This document shows positions 37,415 to 45,313 of a DNA stretch of 62,988 nucleotides, in pieces; within the stretch, counting starts at the first letter, position 1, and the number at the start of each line of letters is the position of its first letter. The DNA is taken from NCBI RefSeq assembly GCF_023913775.1, contig NZ_JAMXAX010000018.1, positions 1 through 62,988 of the forward strand, written 5' to 3'. Source of the DNA: Acidovorax facilis (GTDB taxonomy: Bacteria; Pseudomonadota; Gammaproteobacteria; Burkholderiales; Burkholderiaceae_C). The notes below the pieces were generated by a model. That model was not told where the DNA came from. It saw only the letters and a list, made by a program, of their open reading frames with translations, and did not search any database. A program made the position numbers and the translations under genes.

Positions 37415-38344
37415 ATGCAAACGGGAGCGAGGCTGGGCACGAGGGTTGAAGAGGTGCGCGCCGTGGGGACGACAGGCCGCCTTCCTGTCTCTGGCCACGG
37501 CTGCTGGATTGAACGCGCCGCGCTGGACGACGGGCTGACGGTGGTTCGCTCGCACTATCAACCGGCGCGGGACCTCGCCGAGGCATCCACCCAGAGCGAC
37601 ACGGGGCCGACGCTGGTGATCACCTACGGCCTGTCCGGCGAGTCCGGCTTCGTGGCCGAGGACGGCTCCAGCCTGCGCTTCGGTGCCGGACGCACCACCC
37701 TCGCGGCCTTTGCGCACACGCGCGGCGAGCGGCACTTCCAGGCGGAGACGTCCGTTCGCCAGCTCAGGCTGGTGCTCAACGGCAACGCGCTGTCGCGCTA
37801 TCTGGGTGAAGCGGCCGCTGCCCGCCTGGCCAGTCGCAGGGGAATCCGCCTGCTGGGTGAACACGCGACGACGGCCTGGTGCCGCACCCTGCTCCATCCC
37901 CTGCTGTCGCCCGAGGTGGCAACGCCCGTGGATCGGCACATCGCTGCGCTGACCCTGGCGGCCGAACACCTGCGCCTGCTCATGCCGGCGCAGGTGCCGA
38001 GCGCCTCATCCCTGCGCCTGAGCGCGGCCGACGTGGAAAAACTCGCCCGAGCCCGCGATCTGATGCACACCCAGATGGATCGCGCACTGACGATTCCGTA
38101 CCTCAGCACCACCGTCGGGCTCAACGAATGTAAATTCAAGCAGGGGTTTCGTGAGCTTTACGGCACCACGCCGCACCAGTTCCTGCTCGATCTGCGCATG
38201 CGGCGCGCACGTGCATTGCTGCAGTCCGGATGTCAGGTGGCTCAGGCGGCCTACGCGGTCGGGTACCGGCACCCGGCCAGCTTCAGCGCGGCCTTCAGCC
38301 GCTACTTCGGGCAGGTGCCAAAGTCGCTGAACACACCGGTCTGA
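37415..38344 (+). CDS. AraC-family regulator, PchR-like
   Basis: This 309-residue regulator has a C-terminal AraC domain with LSTTVGLNECKFKQGFRELYG and VAQAAYAVGYRHPASFSAAFSRYFG (about residues 230-300). The KQGFRELYGTTPHQFL wording is that of siderophore-responsive PchR/AlcR-like activators. A strong ribosome site (GGGAGGG) precedes the ATG. It is divergent from locus B and shares the Fur palindrome. It is probably a ligand-dependent activator of the receptor operon. It is distinct from the locus A regulator but similarly placed. Confidence 0.85.
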   Translation: MQTGARLGTRVEEVRAVGTTGRLPVSGHGCWIERAALDDGLTVVRSHYQPARDLAEASTQSDTGPTLVITYGLSGESGFVAEDGSSLRFGAGRTTLAAFAHTRGERHFQAETSVRQLRLVLNGNALSRYLGEAAAARLASRRGIRLLGEHATTAWCRTLLHPLLSPEVATPVDRHIAALTLAAEHLRLLMPAQVPSASSLRLSAADVEKLARARDLMHTQMDRALTIPYLSTTVGLNECKFKQGFRELYGTTPHQFLLDLRMRRARALLQSGCQVAQAAYAVGYRHPASFSAAFSRYFGQVPKSLNTPV

Positions 38345-38360
38345 CGGCGCACGTCCGGCA

Positions 38361-38792
38361 CTACGGGGAGCGCACCCTCGTCTTCCTTCTCGGGCCGAGC
38401 GCACCGGATGCAGCCGCCTGCAGGATGCGGCGGAAGGAGGGACATTCCATATGGGACGGCGCCGGACAGACGGCTGCATGGCGCAGTCCGTCGCGCATGG
38501 CGCTCAGTTGGCGGATCGTCCGGTCCAGCTCGTCCGCCTTGGCCGTGAGCATCTGCCGGTCGATGCTGGGCTGGCCGTCCGGCGAGAACATGCGCGCGAT
38601 GTCGTCGAGCGAAAAGCCGGCGGCACGCCCCAAGGCGATCAACGCCAGCCGCTCCAGCACGCTCGCGCCGAAAAGACGATGCAGTCCGCGTCGGCCGATC
38701 GAGGCGATCAGCCCCTTTTCTTCGTAGAAGCGCAGCGTCGACGCAGGGACGCCAGCGCGCCGCGCCACCTCGGTGATGTCCAGGCTTTCCAT
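38361..38792 (-). CDS. MerR-family regulator
   Basis: This 143-residue regulator has the classic MerR N-terminus (ITEVARRAGVPASTLRFYEEKGLI), a long dimerisation helix and a tail with CPAPSHMECPSFRRIL. It is divergent from the SAM methyltransferase at 38868, with the putative operator between them. It probably controls that gene. The two Cys in the tail could sense metal or redox state. It faces the end of the AraC gene. Confidence 0.85.
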   Translation of the reverse strand: MESLDITEVARRAGVPASTLRFYEEKGLIASIGRRGLHRLFGASVLERLALIALGRAAGFSLDDIARMFSPDGQPSIDRQMLTAKADELDRTIRQLSAMRDGLRHAAVCPAPSHMECPSFRRILQAAASGALGPRRKTRVRSP

Positions 38793-38800
38793 CCTCTTGA

Positions 38801-38818
38801 CCTCAAGTTGACTTCAAG
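38801..38818. promoter_or_regulatory. MerR/SoxR-type operator
   Basis: CCTCAAGTTGACTTCAAG closely resembles the SoxR-type consensus (CCTCAAGTT-AACTTGAGG). It lies in the 75-base gap between the divergent MerR and methyltransferase genes. The TTGAC element inside it could be the -35 of the methyltransferase promoter with an extended spacer. Confidence 0.6.
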
Positions 38819-38867
38819 TTGCACAGTATGACTCCCGCCTCATTCAGGCAAGCAAAAGGAGATCGAC

Positions 38868-39731
38868 ATGGAAATCACCCAACCTACAGATGACGGGCAG
38901 GCTGCCCTCTGGAACGGCGCTGCCGGCCGGGCCTGGGTCGAAGCGCAGGAGGAGCTCGACCGGATGTTCAAACCGTTCGAGAATCTCCTCGCCACGGCGG
39001 CATCCACCGCGTCCGGCGGCCGGGTGCTTGACGTCGGCTGCGGCACGGGCGGCACGACGCTCGCGATCGCCAGGCGGCTAGGCGATGGGGGCCACTGCAC
39101 CGGCATCGACATTTCGGAGCCGATGATCGCCGCAGCCCGGGTCCGCGCAGAAAGCGAACTTGTGCCAGCAAGCTTCATCCTTGCGGACGCGCAGGTTCAT
39201 GCTTTCGAGCCGGCGGGCTTCGACATGATCGTCTCGCGTTTCGGCGTCATGTTCTTCGAGGATCCCGTACAGGCCTTCGCCAATCTGCGGCACGCCGCGA
39301 AGGACGATGGCGAACTCCGCTTCATCGCCTGGCGCAGCCCTGCGGAAAACCCCTTCATGACGACAGCCGAACGGGCCGCGGCCCCTCTCCTGCCGAACAT
39401 CCCCGCCCGTCGGCCGGATGCACCAGGGCAGTTCGCCTTTGCCAACGCGCAGCGGGTTCTAAACATCCTGGAGAACAGCGGCTGGAGTGGGATCGATATC
39501 CAACCAATCGACGTCAGCTGCACCCTTCCCGAGAAAGAATTGGTCCCCTACCTGAGCCGGCTCGGACCTGTCGGCCGGGTGCTCCAAGAGGTGGACGAAG
39601 GCGGCCGCAAAGAAGTCATCGAAACCGTCCGTGCGGCCTTCGATTCCTACGTGGCGGGCTCTGCGGTCCACTTCGTTGCCGCATGCTGGATGGTCAATGC
39701 ACGAGCAACATCCACTCCGCAGCGCCGATAG
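38868..39731 (+). CDS. Class I SAM-dependent methyltransferase
   Basis: This 287-residue UbiE/Methyltransf_11-like enzyme has VLDVGCGTGGTTLAIARR (about residues 46-63), GIDISEPMIAAA and IVSRFGVMFFEDP. Members act on small molecules. The ATG at 38868 follows AAGGAGA. It is alone on its strand, divergent from a MerR gene, so it is probably induced as a single-gene response. The substrate is unknown. It is unlike the other two small-molecule methyltransferases in the window. Confidence 0.8.
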   Translation: MEITQPTDDGQAALWNGAAGRAWVEAQEELDRMFKPFENLLATAASTASGGRVLDVGCGTGGTTLAIARRLGDGGHCTGIDISEPMIAAARVRAESELVPASFILADAQVHAFEPAGFDMIVSRFGVMFFEDPVQAFANLRHAAKDDGELRFIAWRSPAENPFMTTAERAAAPLLPNIPARRPDAPGQFAFANAQRVLNILENSGWSGIDIQPIDVSCTLPEKELVPYLSRLGPVGRVLQEVDEGGRKEVIETVRAAFDSYVAGSAVHFVAACWMVNARATSTPQRR

Positions 39732-39814
39732 AGGCCGTTCGCGCCTGAGACGGTGGAATGTCCGGTCGAACGCGCGGCCTATGCACTCGCCTTGGCGGAG
39801 CCGCTGCGCCGACT

Positions 39815-39996
39815 TCCTCCTGGGGATCGCTCCTGGCACCTTCGGCAACGCCCGTAGAGTGCCAGCACATGGCCTTTGACGGTAAACCCCGGAGGCGCAA
39901 CTTCAGAGAAGTCGCAAGGGCACCATTCCATGTCGCACGCCCCCGGACCGGGATGGGGCCAGGGTGCGGATTGTGCAGAACTCACAGACTGGCTTC
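39815..39996 (-). pseudogene. Remnant of a Fur-family regulator gene
   Basis: In two minus-strand frames there are pieces that resemble the C-terminal half of a Fur-family protein: a CEFC knuckle (about 39975-39995), then after a frameshift FTVKGHVLALYGRCRRC (about 39820-39870). This parallels the LTRHRLALYGYCPDC ending of the intact Fur gene nearby. No N-terminal DNA-binding half is present. It is probably the end of a deleted gene. The remaining gap 39732-40014 shows nothing else. Confidence 0.45.
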
Positions 39997-40014
39997 GGGG
40001 TCACCGAGCCAGGG

Positions 40015-40494
40015 TCACTTGACCTGGGCCAGTGCCTTGTCGAAGCGGTCCTTGCCCATGGCAAAGGCCGCCTGCTCCTTCGCCGCCGTAGCCTTCGCAT
40101 CGGCCAGATTGACCGGCTTGCCGGCCTGGATCACCCCGACCATGCCCATCATCTTGTGCGGTTGGCAGACGTAGAGGTAGACGCCCTCCTTCTCGACCTT
40201 GACCTTGAACTCCTTGTCCGGATCGCTCTTCCAGCCGTTCGCGCCCGGCGGCACCAGCAGTGAGGCGCTGTTGTGGGCGGCTTTTTCGGTTGGCGTGAAC
40301 ACGACCGTGTCCCCCACCGCCACCTTCACGAAAGCGGGCTCGAACACCATGGCTCCGTCCTTGCCGGTGCTGAGCATCTTCACGGTGTGGTCCGCGGCTT
40401 GTGCCGATGACGCGACAGCCAGCAGCAGAAGCCCACCCAGGACGACATCCGGGCAAGGCATGGTGGAGAAGCGGCGAAAAACGGCAAACGACAT
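40015..40494 (-). CDS. Pseudoazurin-type blue copper protein
   Basis: This 159-residue precursor has a signal peptide (to about residue 33, SAQA/AD). The mature cupredoxin has the type 1 copper ligands His in AAHN, then C-Q-P-H and Met eight residues after the Cys (CQPHKMMGM). Pseudoazurins carry electrons in the periplasm to nitrite reductase or cytochrome peroxidases. The ATG at 40494 has AAGGAG seven bases upstream. It lies 40 bases after the Fur gene stop and may share its transcript. No denitrification gene is seen nearby. Confidence 0.85.
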   Translation of the reverse strand: MSFAVFRRFSTMPCPDVVLGGLLLLAVASSAQAADHTVKMLSTGKDGAMVFEPAFVKVAVGDTVVFTPTEKAAHNSASLLVPPGANGWKSDPDKEFKVKVEKEGVYLYVCQPHKMMGMVGVIQAGKPVNLADAKATAAKEQAAFAMGKDRFDKALAQVK

Positions 40495-40534
40495 GGCAAA
40501 ACTCCTTCAAGAGTGAATCGAAATCGGTGGGACG

Positions 40535-40981
40535 TCATCGGCCCGCTGGGTGCCCAGGGGTGCAGTCTGGGCAGTAGCCGTAGAGCGCCAGTCGGTGGCG
40601 CGTGAGTTGGTAGCGGTGGGCCACCGCCACGTCCTGCCGCAAGGCCTCGACGGCCTGGTTGCGGAACTCGTCCACCCGCCCGCACCCGAGACAGATCAGG
40701 TGGTCGTGATCGCCACCCTCATTGAGTTCGAACAGCGCCTTGCCCGCCTCGAAGATGTTGCGAGACAACAGGCCCGCCGATTCCAGTTGCGACAGCACCC
40801 GGTACACCGTAGCCAGCCCCACGTCATGCCCATGAGCGAGCAGACGCCGATAGACATCTTCGGCGGACAGGTGGCGCTCGCTGCTGGAGCGGATGATCTC
40901 CAGCACGAGACGACGCGGCAGCGTCGCCTTCAGCCCGGTTCGTTTCAGATCCTGGTTGTCCAACTCTTGGAGGGTTTTCAT
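40535..40981 (-). CDS. fur: Fur-family ferric uptake regulator
   Basis: This 148-residue protein has an N-terminal winged helix (LPRRLVLEIIRSS, LSAEDVYRRLLAHG, GLATVYRVLSQLESAGL) and a C-terminal metal domain with HDHLICLGCGRVDEF and a second CPDC. This fits Fur better than Zur or PerR. It probably represses the siderophore loci through the Fur boxes at 24336, 37368 and 53247. The organism may have another fur elsewhere. The 220-base gap before it (40982-41201) should hold its promoter, and I see no other gene there. Confidence 0.8.
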   Translation of the reverse strand: MKTLQELDNQDLKRTGLKATLPRRLVLEIIRSSSERHLSAEDVYRRLLAHGHDVGLATVYRVLSQLESAGLLSRNIFEAGKALFELNEGGDHDHLICLGCGRVDEFRNQAVEALRQDVAVAHRYQLTRHRLALYGYCPDCTPGHPAGR

Positions 40982-41201
40982 GCGCAGATATTGATACGTT
41001 CAACACCACAACCGCCGTGGCCATCCCCCCGGCAGTCGTCTCCCAATGCAGCGCGCCGCCACCGTCAACCAAGACGAGTTGCCCGTGCGTTTGTTTAGAT
41101 CGAAGCTCTCATTCGGCCCCACCACTCCGGCTGACCGAATGACGGATCACACGCTGCATGTGGCGTGCAACTTCTCATCAACCATGCCACCCGGTTCGCC
41201 G

Positions 41202-43541
41202 TTACCGCTCAAGATTCCACACCAGCTTGAGCATGGCGCGGGTCTGGTTGGGCAGCAGGTCGCGCTGTTCGCCCGTGTAGCCCAGGCGATCGAGCGAGAA
41301 AATCACTTCCCGGTCCGGCCTCCATAGCCATCGCAAGCGGGCACTGACGCCCAGTTCCTTCGAGACGTTGTCCCACTGCAGCAGCAGGCTTTGAGCCAGA
41401 CGTGTGCTGGGGGTGTGATCCAGGCGCAAGGAGGCGGTGCGGACGGTGAAACTGCCCGACGGCAGGCGAATGGCATTACGCGCGAGGCCCACCCGCCAGC
41501 CCCAGTACGGGCCGGGTTTCCAGGCCAGCTGCAAGGTCTGGTCATCACGATGCCCGTCGTAGTACCCGCCGCTGCGCAACTCCGCTGTCGCCGAAACCGG
41601 TCGGGACGGCGCAGTCTCCAGGTACCCGAACAGGTAGTGCCAGCCATAACGGCCTGGCTGAACGGTCACGCCAGGCACTGGGGTATAGGCAGAGGCCAGA
41701 CGATCCCCTTCGAAAAACACCTCGACCATCACCGTATCGCCGGCTGCATTGGTGTAGCCGATCTCCGGGTTGAGCAACCAAGAGCGCTCGCTGCCGTCCT
41801 GCTTGCGACGGAAATTCCAATCGACGCCCGGGACGATGTCCTCACCGCTTCGGGTGCGATGCCACCAGCCCAGTTCTCCCTTCCCACGCGTCACGCCCGC
41901 TTCGGCGAGGTAGCCCAGGGCGGGATTGAAGTGCGCATCGATGCGCTGCACTTCGGCGTTGCCCGTGAGGCCGACGTTGGGATACTTCACGCTCGCCCCC
42001 CATGACCGGCCACTGCCCAACCCGGCGTTGCTCGATTCCAGCGCCCAGGCATGCGTCTCCAGGGTCTTGCCACCCTCCCCGCCCGGTGGCGCCCAGTTGG
42101 TGTCCCGGAACTGGTAGTCCACACCCCACAGGCTGCTGCCGGACGTGCCTTCCGGATTGCCGCGGGTGGCCGTCAGCCCGACGCGACTGCGATGGCCCAG
42201 CGGACGCGCGACCCGCAGCACGGCCACATCGGCGGCGCGCTGATCGGGCGCGCCCGGCTCGGTCGGCCCGCCGGCCACCCGAGCGCCAAAAAGGCCGAAA
42301 TCAGTGCCAGCGAGTTGTCCCGAGAACTTGAGGCCGGCATCCAGGCTGCGCCCACGCCCGGTCGCATCCAGCCCGACCCGGCGCGAGTAGTACGGGATGA
42401 CGGCGCTCTCCACCAGGCCGCCGAACGTGAAGCGCCCCGCATCCTGCAGGAAGAACTCGCGCTTCTCCGGGCGGAAGAGTTCAAACCGCGTGAGATTGAC
42501 AGTGCGCTCATCCGCCTCCGCCTCACCAAAATCGATGTTCAGCGCTGCCGTGGTCCGCAACCCGGAAGGGCTCTCGTGGAACACCTCCAGTCCGGGCTCC
42601 AGGCGCTGCCGCGCCCGACCTGTGCCCGAGGCGGCCGACGACTCGCTGGTGGCGCGCAGCGAGGCCTTCAGGCGCAGCCCCCAGCCGTCCTGATCGGCGA
42701 CGATGGCCGGCATGGGCAGAGCATCACCCAAGGAGTACACCTCCTTGTCGGGCTGGATGCCGGCCAGCCGCACACGCTCGCTGCCGCGCGGCATCCAACG
42801 TTCGGCATTGACGCGCCAGGTGCGCACCTCGCTTTCGCCGACCGGACGCCCGCGCCCGAAGACCGACAGCGGAATGGTGATGTCGGCACGCCAGCCGTCG
42901 GCCTCGATGCGCGCCTCGCTGCGCCACAACGCGTCCCAGTCGAAACGCATCTGCCCGCCGTCGAAAATCAGCGCGTCGAACTGGGCGCCGTTGGCATTGA
43001 CCGCGAAAAGGTAACCGTTGCGGCCATCGCCATCGGGATCGAACACCAGCGTCACCTGATCCTCTTTGAGCATGCCCTCCACATCCCGACGCATCTGCTG
43101 CGCCACGATGGCCGAAGGCTCGGGGTCGTAGGCTCGCACCTGGATGTGCAAGGCCCTGCCGTCGTGGGCCATGCGCAACTCAGTGCGGCGCGTGGGCGCC
43201 GATCCGGCCACGGGAGCCACCTGCACAAAACCGCCGATGGGTGCTGCATCGACCAGAGAGGGCACAGCACCAGCGAAATCAGCCGTCGCGGGCAGCCGCA
43301 AGGCAGCCATGAGGGTCGGCGACGCAGGCGCTGCATCAAGAGCGGCCGTTGCGAAAGACGCCATCATTGCCGCGGTGAGCGCCACCACCTGGCGGACACG
43401 GCCCAAGCCCTTTCCATACAGGTGTGCAAGACGTCGAAAACTGCCGCGGCAACGCGCGCAGCCATGTCCAAGGCCATACAGCCCCGTTATCCACGTCGGC
43501 AAGCGCCCGCTGCCGGCGATTCCAGACCGACCAACCGTCAT
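41202..43541 (-). CDS. DUF5916 outer-membrane-type protein with CBM9-like domain
   Basis: This 779-residue protein has an atypically long N-terminus before a signal-like hydrophobic stretch (VVALTAAMMASFATAALDAAP, about residues 53-73). A carbohydrate-binding family 9-like domain follows (RRTELRMAHDGRALHIQVRAYDP, VTLVFDPDGDGRNGYLFAVNANG). A DUF5916 region rich in alternating strands runs to the end and looks like a beta-barrel. The start at 43541 overlaps the stop of the 97-residue gene by four bases. That gene has a sigma-type promoter shared with the siderophore regulon. A role in siderophore export, capture or cell-surface handling is inferred from this. Confidence 0.7.
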   Translation of the reverse strand: MTVGRSGIAGSGRLPTWITGLYGLGHGCARCRGSFRRLAHLYGKGLGRVRQVVALTAAMMASFATAALDAAPASPTLMAALRLPATADFAGAVPSLVDAAPIGGFVQVAPVAGSAPTRRTELRMAHDGRALHIQVRAYDPEPSAIVAQQMRRDVEGMLKEDQVTLVFDPDGDGRNGYLFAVNANGAQFDALIFDGGQMRFDWDALWRSEARIEADGWRADITIPLSVFGRGRPVGESEVRTWRVNAERWMPRGSERVRLAGIQPDKEVYSLGDALPMPAIVADQDGWGLRLKASLRATSESSAASGTGRARQRLEPGLEVFHESPSGLRTTAALNIDFGEAEADERTVNLTRFELFRPEKREFFLQDAGRFTFGGLVESAVIPYYSRRVGLDATGRGRSLDAGLKFSGQLAGTDFGLFGARVAGGPTEPGAPDQRAADVAVLRVARPLGHRSRVGLTATRGNPEGTSGSSLWGVDYQFRDTNWAPPGGEGGKTLETHAWALESSNAGLGSGRSWGASVKYPNVGLTGNAEVQRIDAHFNPALGYLAEAGVTRGKGELGWWHRTRSGEDIVPGVDWNFRRKQDGSERSWLLNPEIGYTNAAGDTVMVEVFFEGDRLASAYTPVPGVTVQPGRYGWHYLFGYLETAPSRPVSATAELRSGGYYDGHRDDQTLQLAWKPGPYWGWRVGLARNAIRLPSGSFTVRTASLRLDHTPSTRLAQSLLLQWDNVSKELGVSARLRWLWRPDREVIFSLDRLGYTGEQRDLLPNQTRAMLKLVWNLER

Positions 43542-43831
43542 GCCGCAACGGTCAGTTTGCCGAACGGCGGTCTACGCACAGCGAGCCCAGAAGGGGTCTC
43601 GATCTTAGTGATCCGAGTACCCTGAACACGGATCAGGCGATCAGCGAACAAAAAATGGCGATGGCCGTCCGGGACGGTCGACTCGGGCGTGTCCCCATCG
43701 ACCTCGGCCACCGCCAGCGCCGCGTTGCCCTGGGTGACGAGCGACGCCAGGCGGTACGCGCCGCTCGCGATGTCGGTCAGCGCCTCGGCAAGGAGCAAGC
43801 GGCGCAGCTGCAGGTAAGGATGGGCAAGCAT
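43538..43831 (-). CDS. Unknown 97-residue protein in the siderophore regulon
   Basis: This 97-residue protein matches no family I recognise. It starts with a hydrophobic helix (LQLRRLLLAEALTDIASG), followed by a compact beta-rich part (HRHFLFADRLIRVQGTRITKIE). It is not MbtH, whose signature is absent. The ATG at 43831 lies 98 bases from a CGTCTT element of a sigma-type promoter, and the next gene (DUF5916) overlaps it by four bases. It may be an accessory of that protein. The upstream open frame beyond 43831 is in the promoter region and is not coding. Confidence 0.55.
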   Translation of the reverse strand: MLAHPYLQLRRLLLAEALTDIASGAYRLASLVTQGNAALAVAEVDGDTPESTVPDGHRHFLFADRLIRVQGTRITKIETPSGLAVRRPPFGKLTVAA

Positions 43832-43926
43832 GGACGGTTCGAATCCGATGAAAACGGCAGAAAGTATCTCAATTCGATACCCTGCTGCCAGGGTGGGCGC
43901 GCGACGCGGATGGAACCGCTCCATTG

Positions 43927-43953
43927 AAGACGGGCGATCCACCGATTTGTTTA
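43927..43953 (-). promoter_or_regulatory. OrbS/PvdS-type promoter for the unknown/DUF5916 pair
   Basis: On the minus strand, TAAAC, a 16-base spacer and CGTCTT lie 96 bases before the 97-residue gene. The -35 shares the palindrome TTTAAA with the divergent promoter of the FhuF gene. Spacing is identical to the other three perfect sites. Confidence 0.75.
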
Positions 43954-43978
43954 AACGCTGCGGTCGCCCATGCGTCTT
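43952..43978 (+). promoter_or_regulatory. OrbS/PvdS-type promoter for the FhuF gene
   Basis: On the plus strand, TAAAC, a 16-base spacer and CGTCTT lie 83 bases before the FhuF start. It is the plus-strand twin of the overlapping minus-strand promoter at 43927-43953. Confidence 0.75.
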
Positions 43979-44061
43979 GGGTGTGTGACCCTCACCACAT
44001 CGGCCCTGCCAGGCGCTCTCCCGGCCGGCGAATGCCATCCCCTTGTTGAAGAGAACCCACG

Positions 44062-44871
44062 GTGATTCCTCTGCTCACCCCCTTGTTCCAGGGCGAGTGG
44101 GCGCCCCTTGGAGAGGCGCTCACCTGCTCCCCGCGCTGGCCGCCCGATGCCATCCAGGTCTCGCGCCTGATTCGGGACGATCGGCTGCTGGCCGGCGCGA
44201 TCCGGCAACATGCACGCCGCCGTGGCGTCACGGGCGAGGATCTGCGGGCTGCAGCCTCCGCCTGGAGCATGGACTATCTGTGGGCCCTGCTGCCGCCGGT
44301 CGCCGCCGCAGCGAGCGTGCTGCAGCACGGTTTTCCGATGCGCGCCGACCAGGTCGCGGTCGAACTGGACGGCACCGGCACACCGACGCGCTTCCACATC
44401 GCACGGGAAGGCAGTTCAATGGCGGGCGAACCGGCGGCAGTTCGCTATGGCCCCCTGCTGTGGCACCACCTCGAACCGCTGTTTGCAGCCATCGCCCGGC
44501 AAACACACCTGCCGCAAAAAATCCTGTGGGCCAATGCCGCACGGTATCTGCAGACCATCCTTGAGCAAGCGCTGGCCTTGACCGGAGACGCCCCCCATGT
44601 CGCCGCAGACCAGCACGCGCTGCTGCACGAGCCGCACTGGCCGGACCACCAGCGCAACCCGCTGTATGCCCGACAACGGGAAGCCAGACGGATCGAGGAT
44701 GGCACCCCTGTCACCATCCGGCTGCACCGGCAGTGCTGCCTGTACTACCGGCTCCCCGGCCACGGCTACTGCGGCGCCTGCCCACTCGACCCGCAGCACC
44801 GCATTCATCTTCGGGCGGGCGACGATATGCTGCTGGAGACATGCGATGGCGACCGGGACCCCGGTCTGTAG
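44062..44871 (+). CDS. fhuF: FhuF-type siderophore-iron reductase
   Basis: This 269-residue cytoplasmic or membrane-associated [2Fe-2S] protein reduces iron in a hydroxamate siderophore to release it. The C-terminal cluster motif is CCLYYRLPGHGYCGAC (C-C-x10-C-x2-C), the FhuF signature. The GTG start at 44062 has a weak AAGAGA site upstream. It is controlled by the OrbS/PvdS-type promoter 83 bases upstream and is divergent from the 97-residue gene. It is the intracellular iron-release step for the siderophore made by this locus. Confidence 0.85.
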   Translation: MIPLLTPLFQGEWAPLGEALTCSPRWPPDAIQVSRLIRDDRLLAGAIRQHARRRGVTGEDLRAAASAWSMDYLWALLPPVAAAASVLQHGFPMRADQVAVELDGTGTPTRFHIAREGSSMAGEPAAVRYGPLLWHHLEPLFAAIARQTHLPQKILWANAARYLQTILEQALALTGDAPHVAADQHALLHEPHWPDHQRNPLYARQREARRIEDGTPVTIRLHRQCCLYYRLPGHGYCGACPLDPQHRIHLRAGDDMLLETCDGDRDPGL

Positions 44872-44923
44872 CCGCATGACGAGCTCGAGCCCGAAGGGCG
44901 GCCGTCAGCAGGCTGCGAACTCT

Positions 44924-45154
44924 CTACGCGCCGGTGCGAAAGTCCAGCAGTTCCGAGGGCTGCATGTCGAGGGCCTGCGCGAGGATGCAAATATTGACCA
45001 GGGCGATGTTGCGCAAGCCCCGCTCCACACCGCTCAGGTAGCTGCGAGCCAGCCCGCTTTCCAGCGCAAGGCGCTCCTGCGAAATACCCCTCTTGCGCCG
45101 AAGGGCGGCAAGATGGGCACCAAAGCGCTTGCGGGGATCGTAGTCGAGTTCCAT
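44924..45154 (-). CDS. XRE-family transcriptional regulator
   Basis: This 76-residue single-domain repressor has a Cro/C1-type HTH: GAHLAALRRKRGISQERLALESGLARSYLSGVERGLR (about residues 12-48). It is much smaller than regulated XRE proteins with sensor domains. An inverted repeat directly upstream of its ATG is a probable operator. It lies between the FhuF gene and the deacetylase operon and may act locally. No toxin partner is visible. Confidence 0.8.
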   Translation of the reverse strand: MELDYDPRKRFGAHLAALRRKRGISQERLALESGLARSYLSGVERGLRNIALVNICILAQALDMQPSELLDFRTGA

Positions 45155-45180
45155 AGCATTTCCAAAACAGTAGGAAAGCT
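45155..45180 (-). promoter_or_regulatory. Probable XRE operator
   Basis: AGCATTTCC and GGAAAGCT form an imperfect inverted repeat, nine bases apart, that begins one base before the XRE start codon. The position fits autorepression. The rest of 45181-45313 holds nothing recognisable. Confidence 0.45.
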
Positions 45181-45313
45181 ATAGGGACACGCTCTATGAA
45201 TCCACGCCCTTTCAGTTCACGCTTTATGAGTCACATTTTGGTTTCCCACAACCAGATGCGCCGGGATGTATCACCTCGCTCATTGCCTGCGGCCCGGTCG
45301 TACGCCGGCACTG

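Noticed and set aside
43538..43831. The 97-residue protein as MbtH
   Set aside because: It lacks the conserved Trp/Pro pattern of MbtH and is not next to the NRPS genes.
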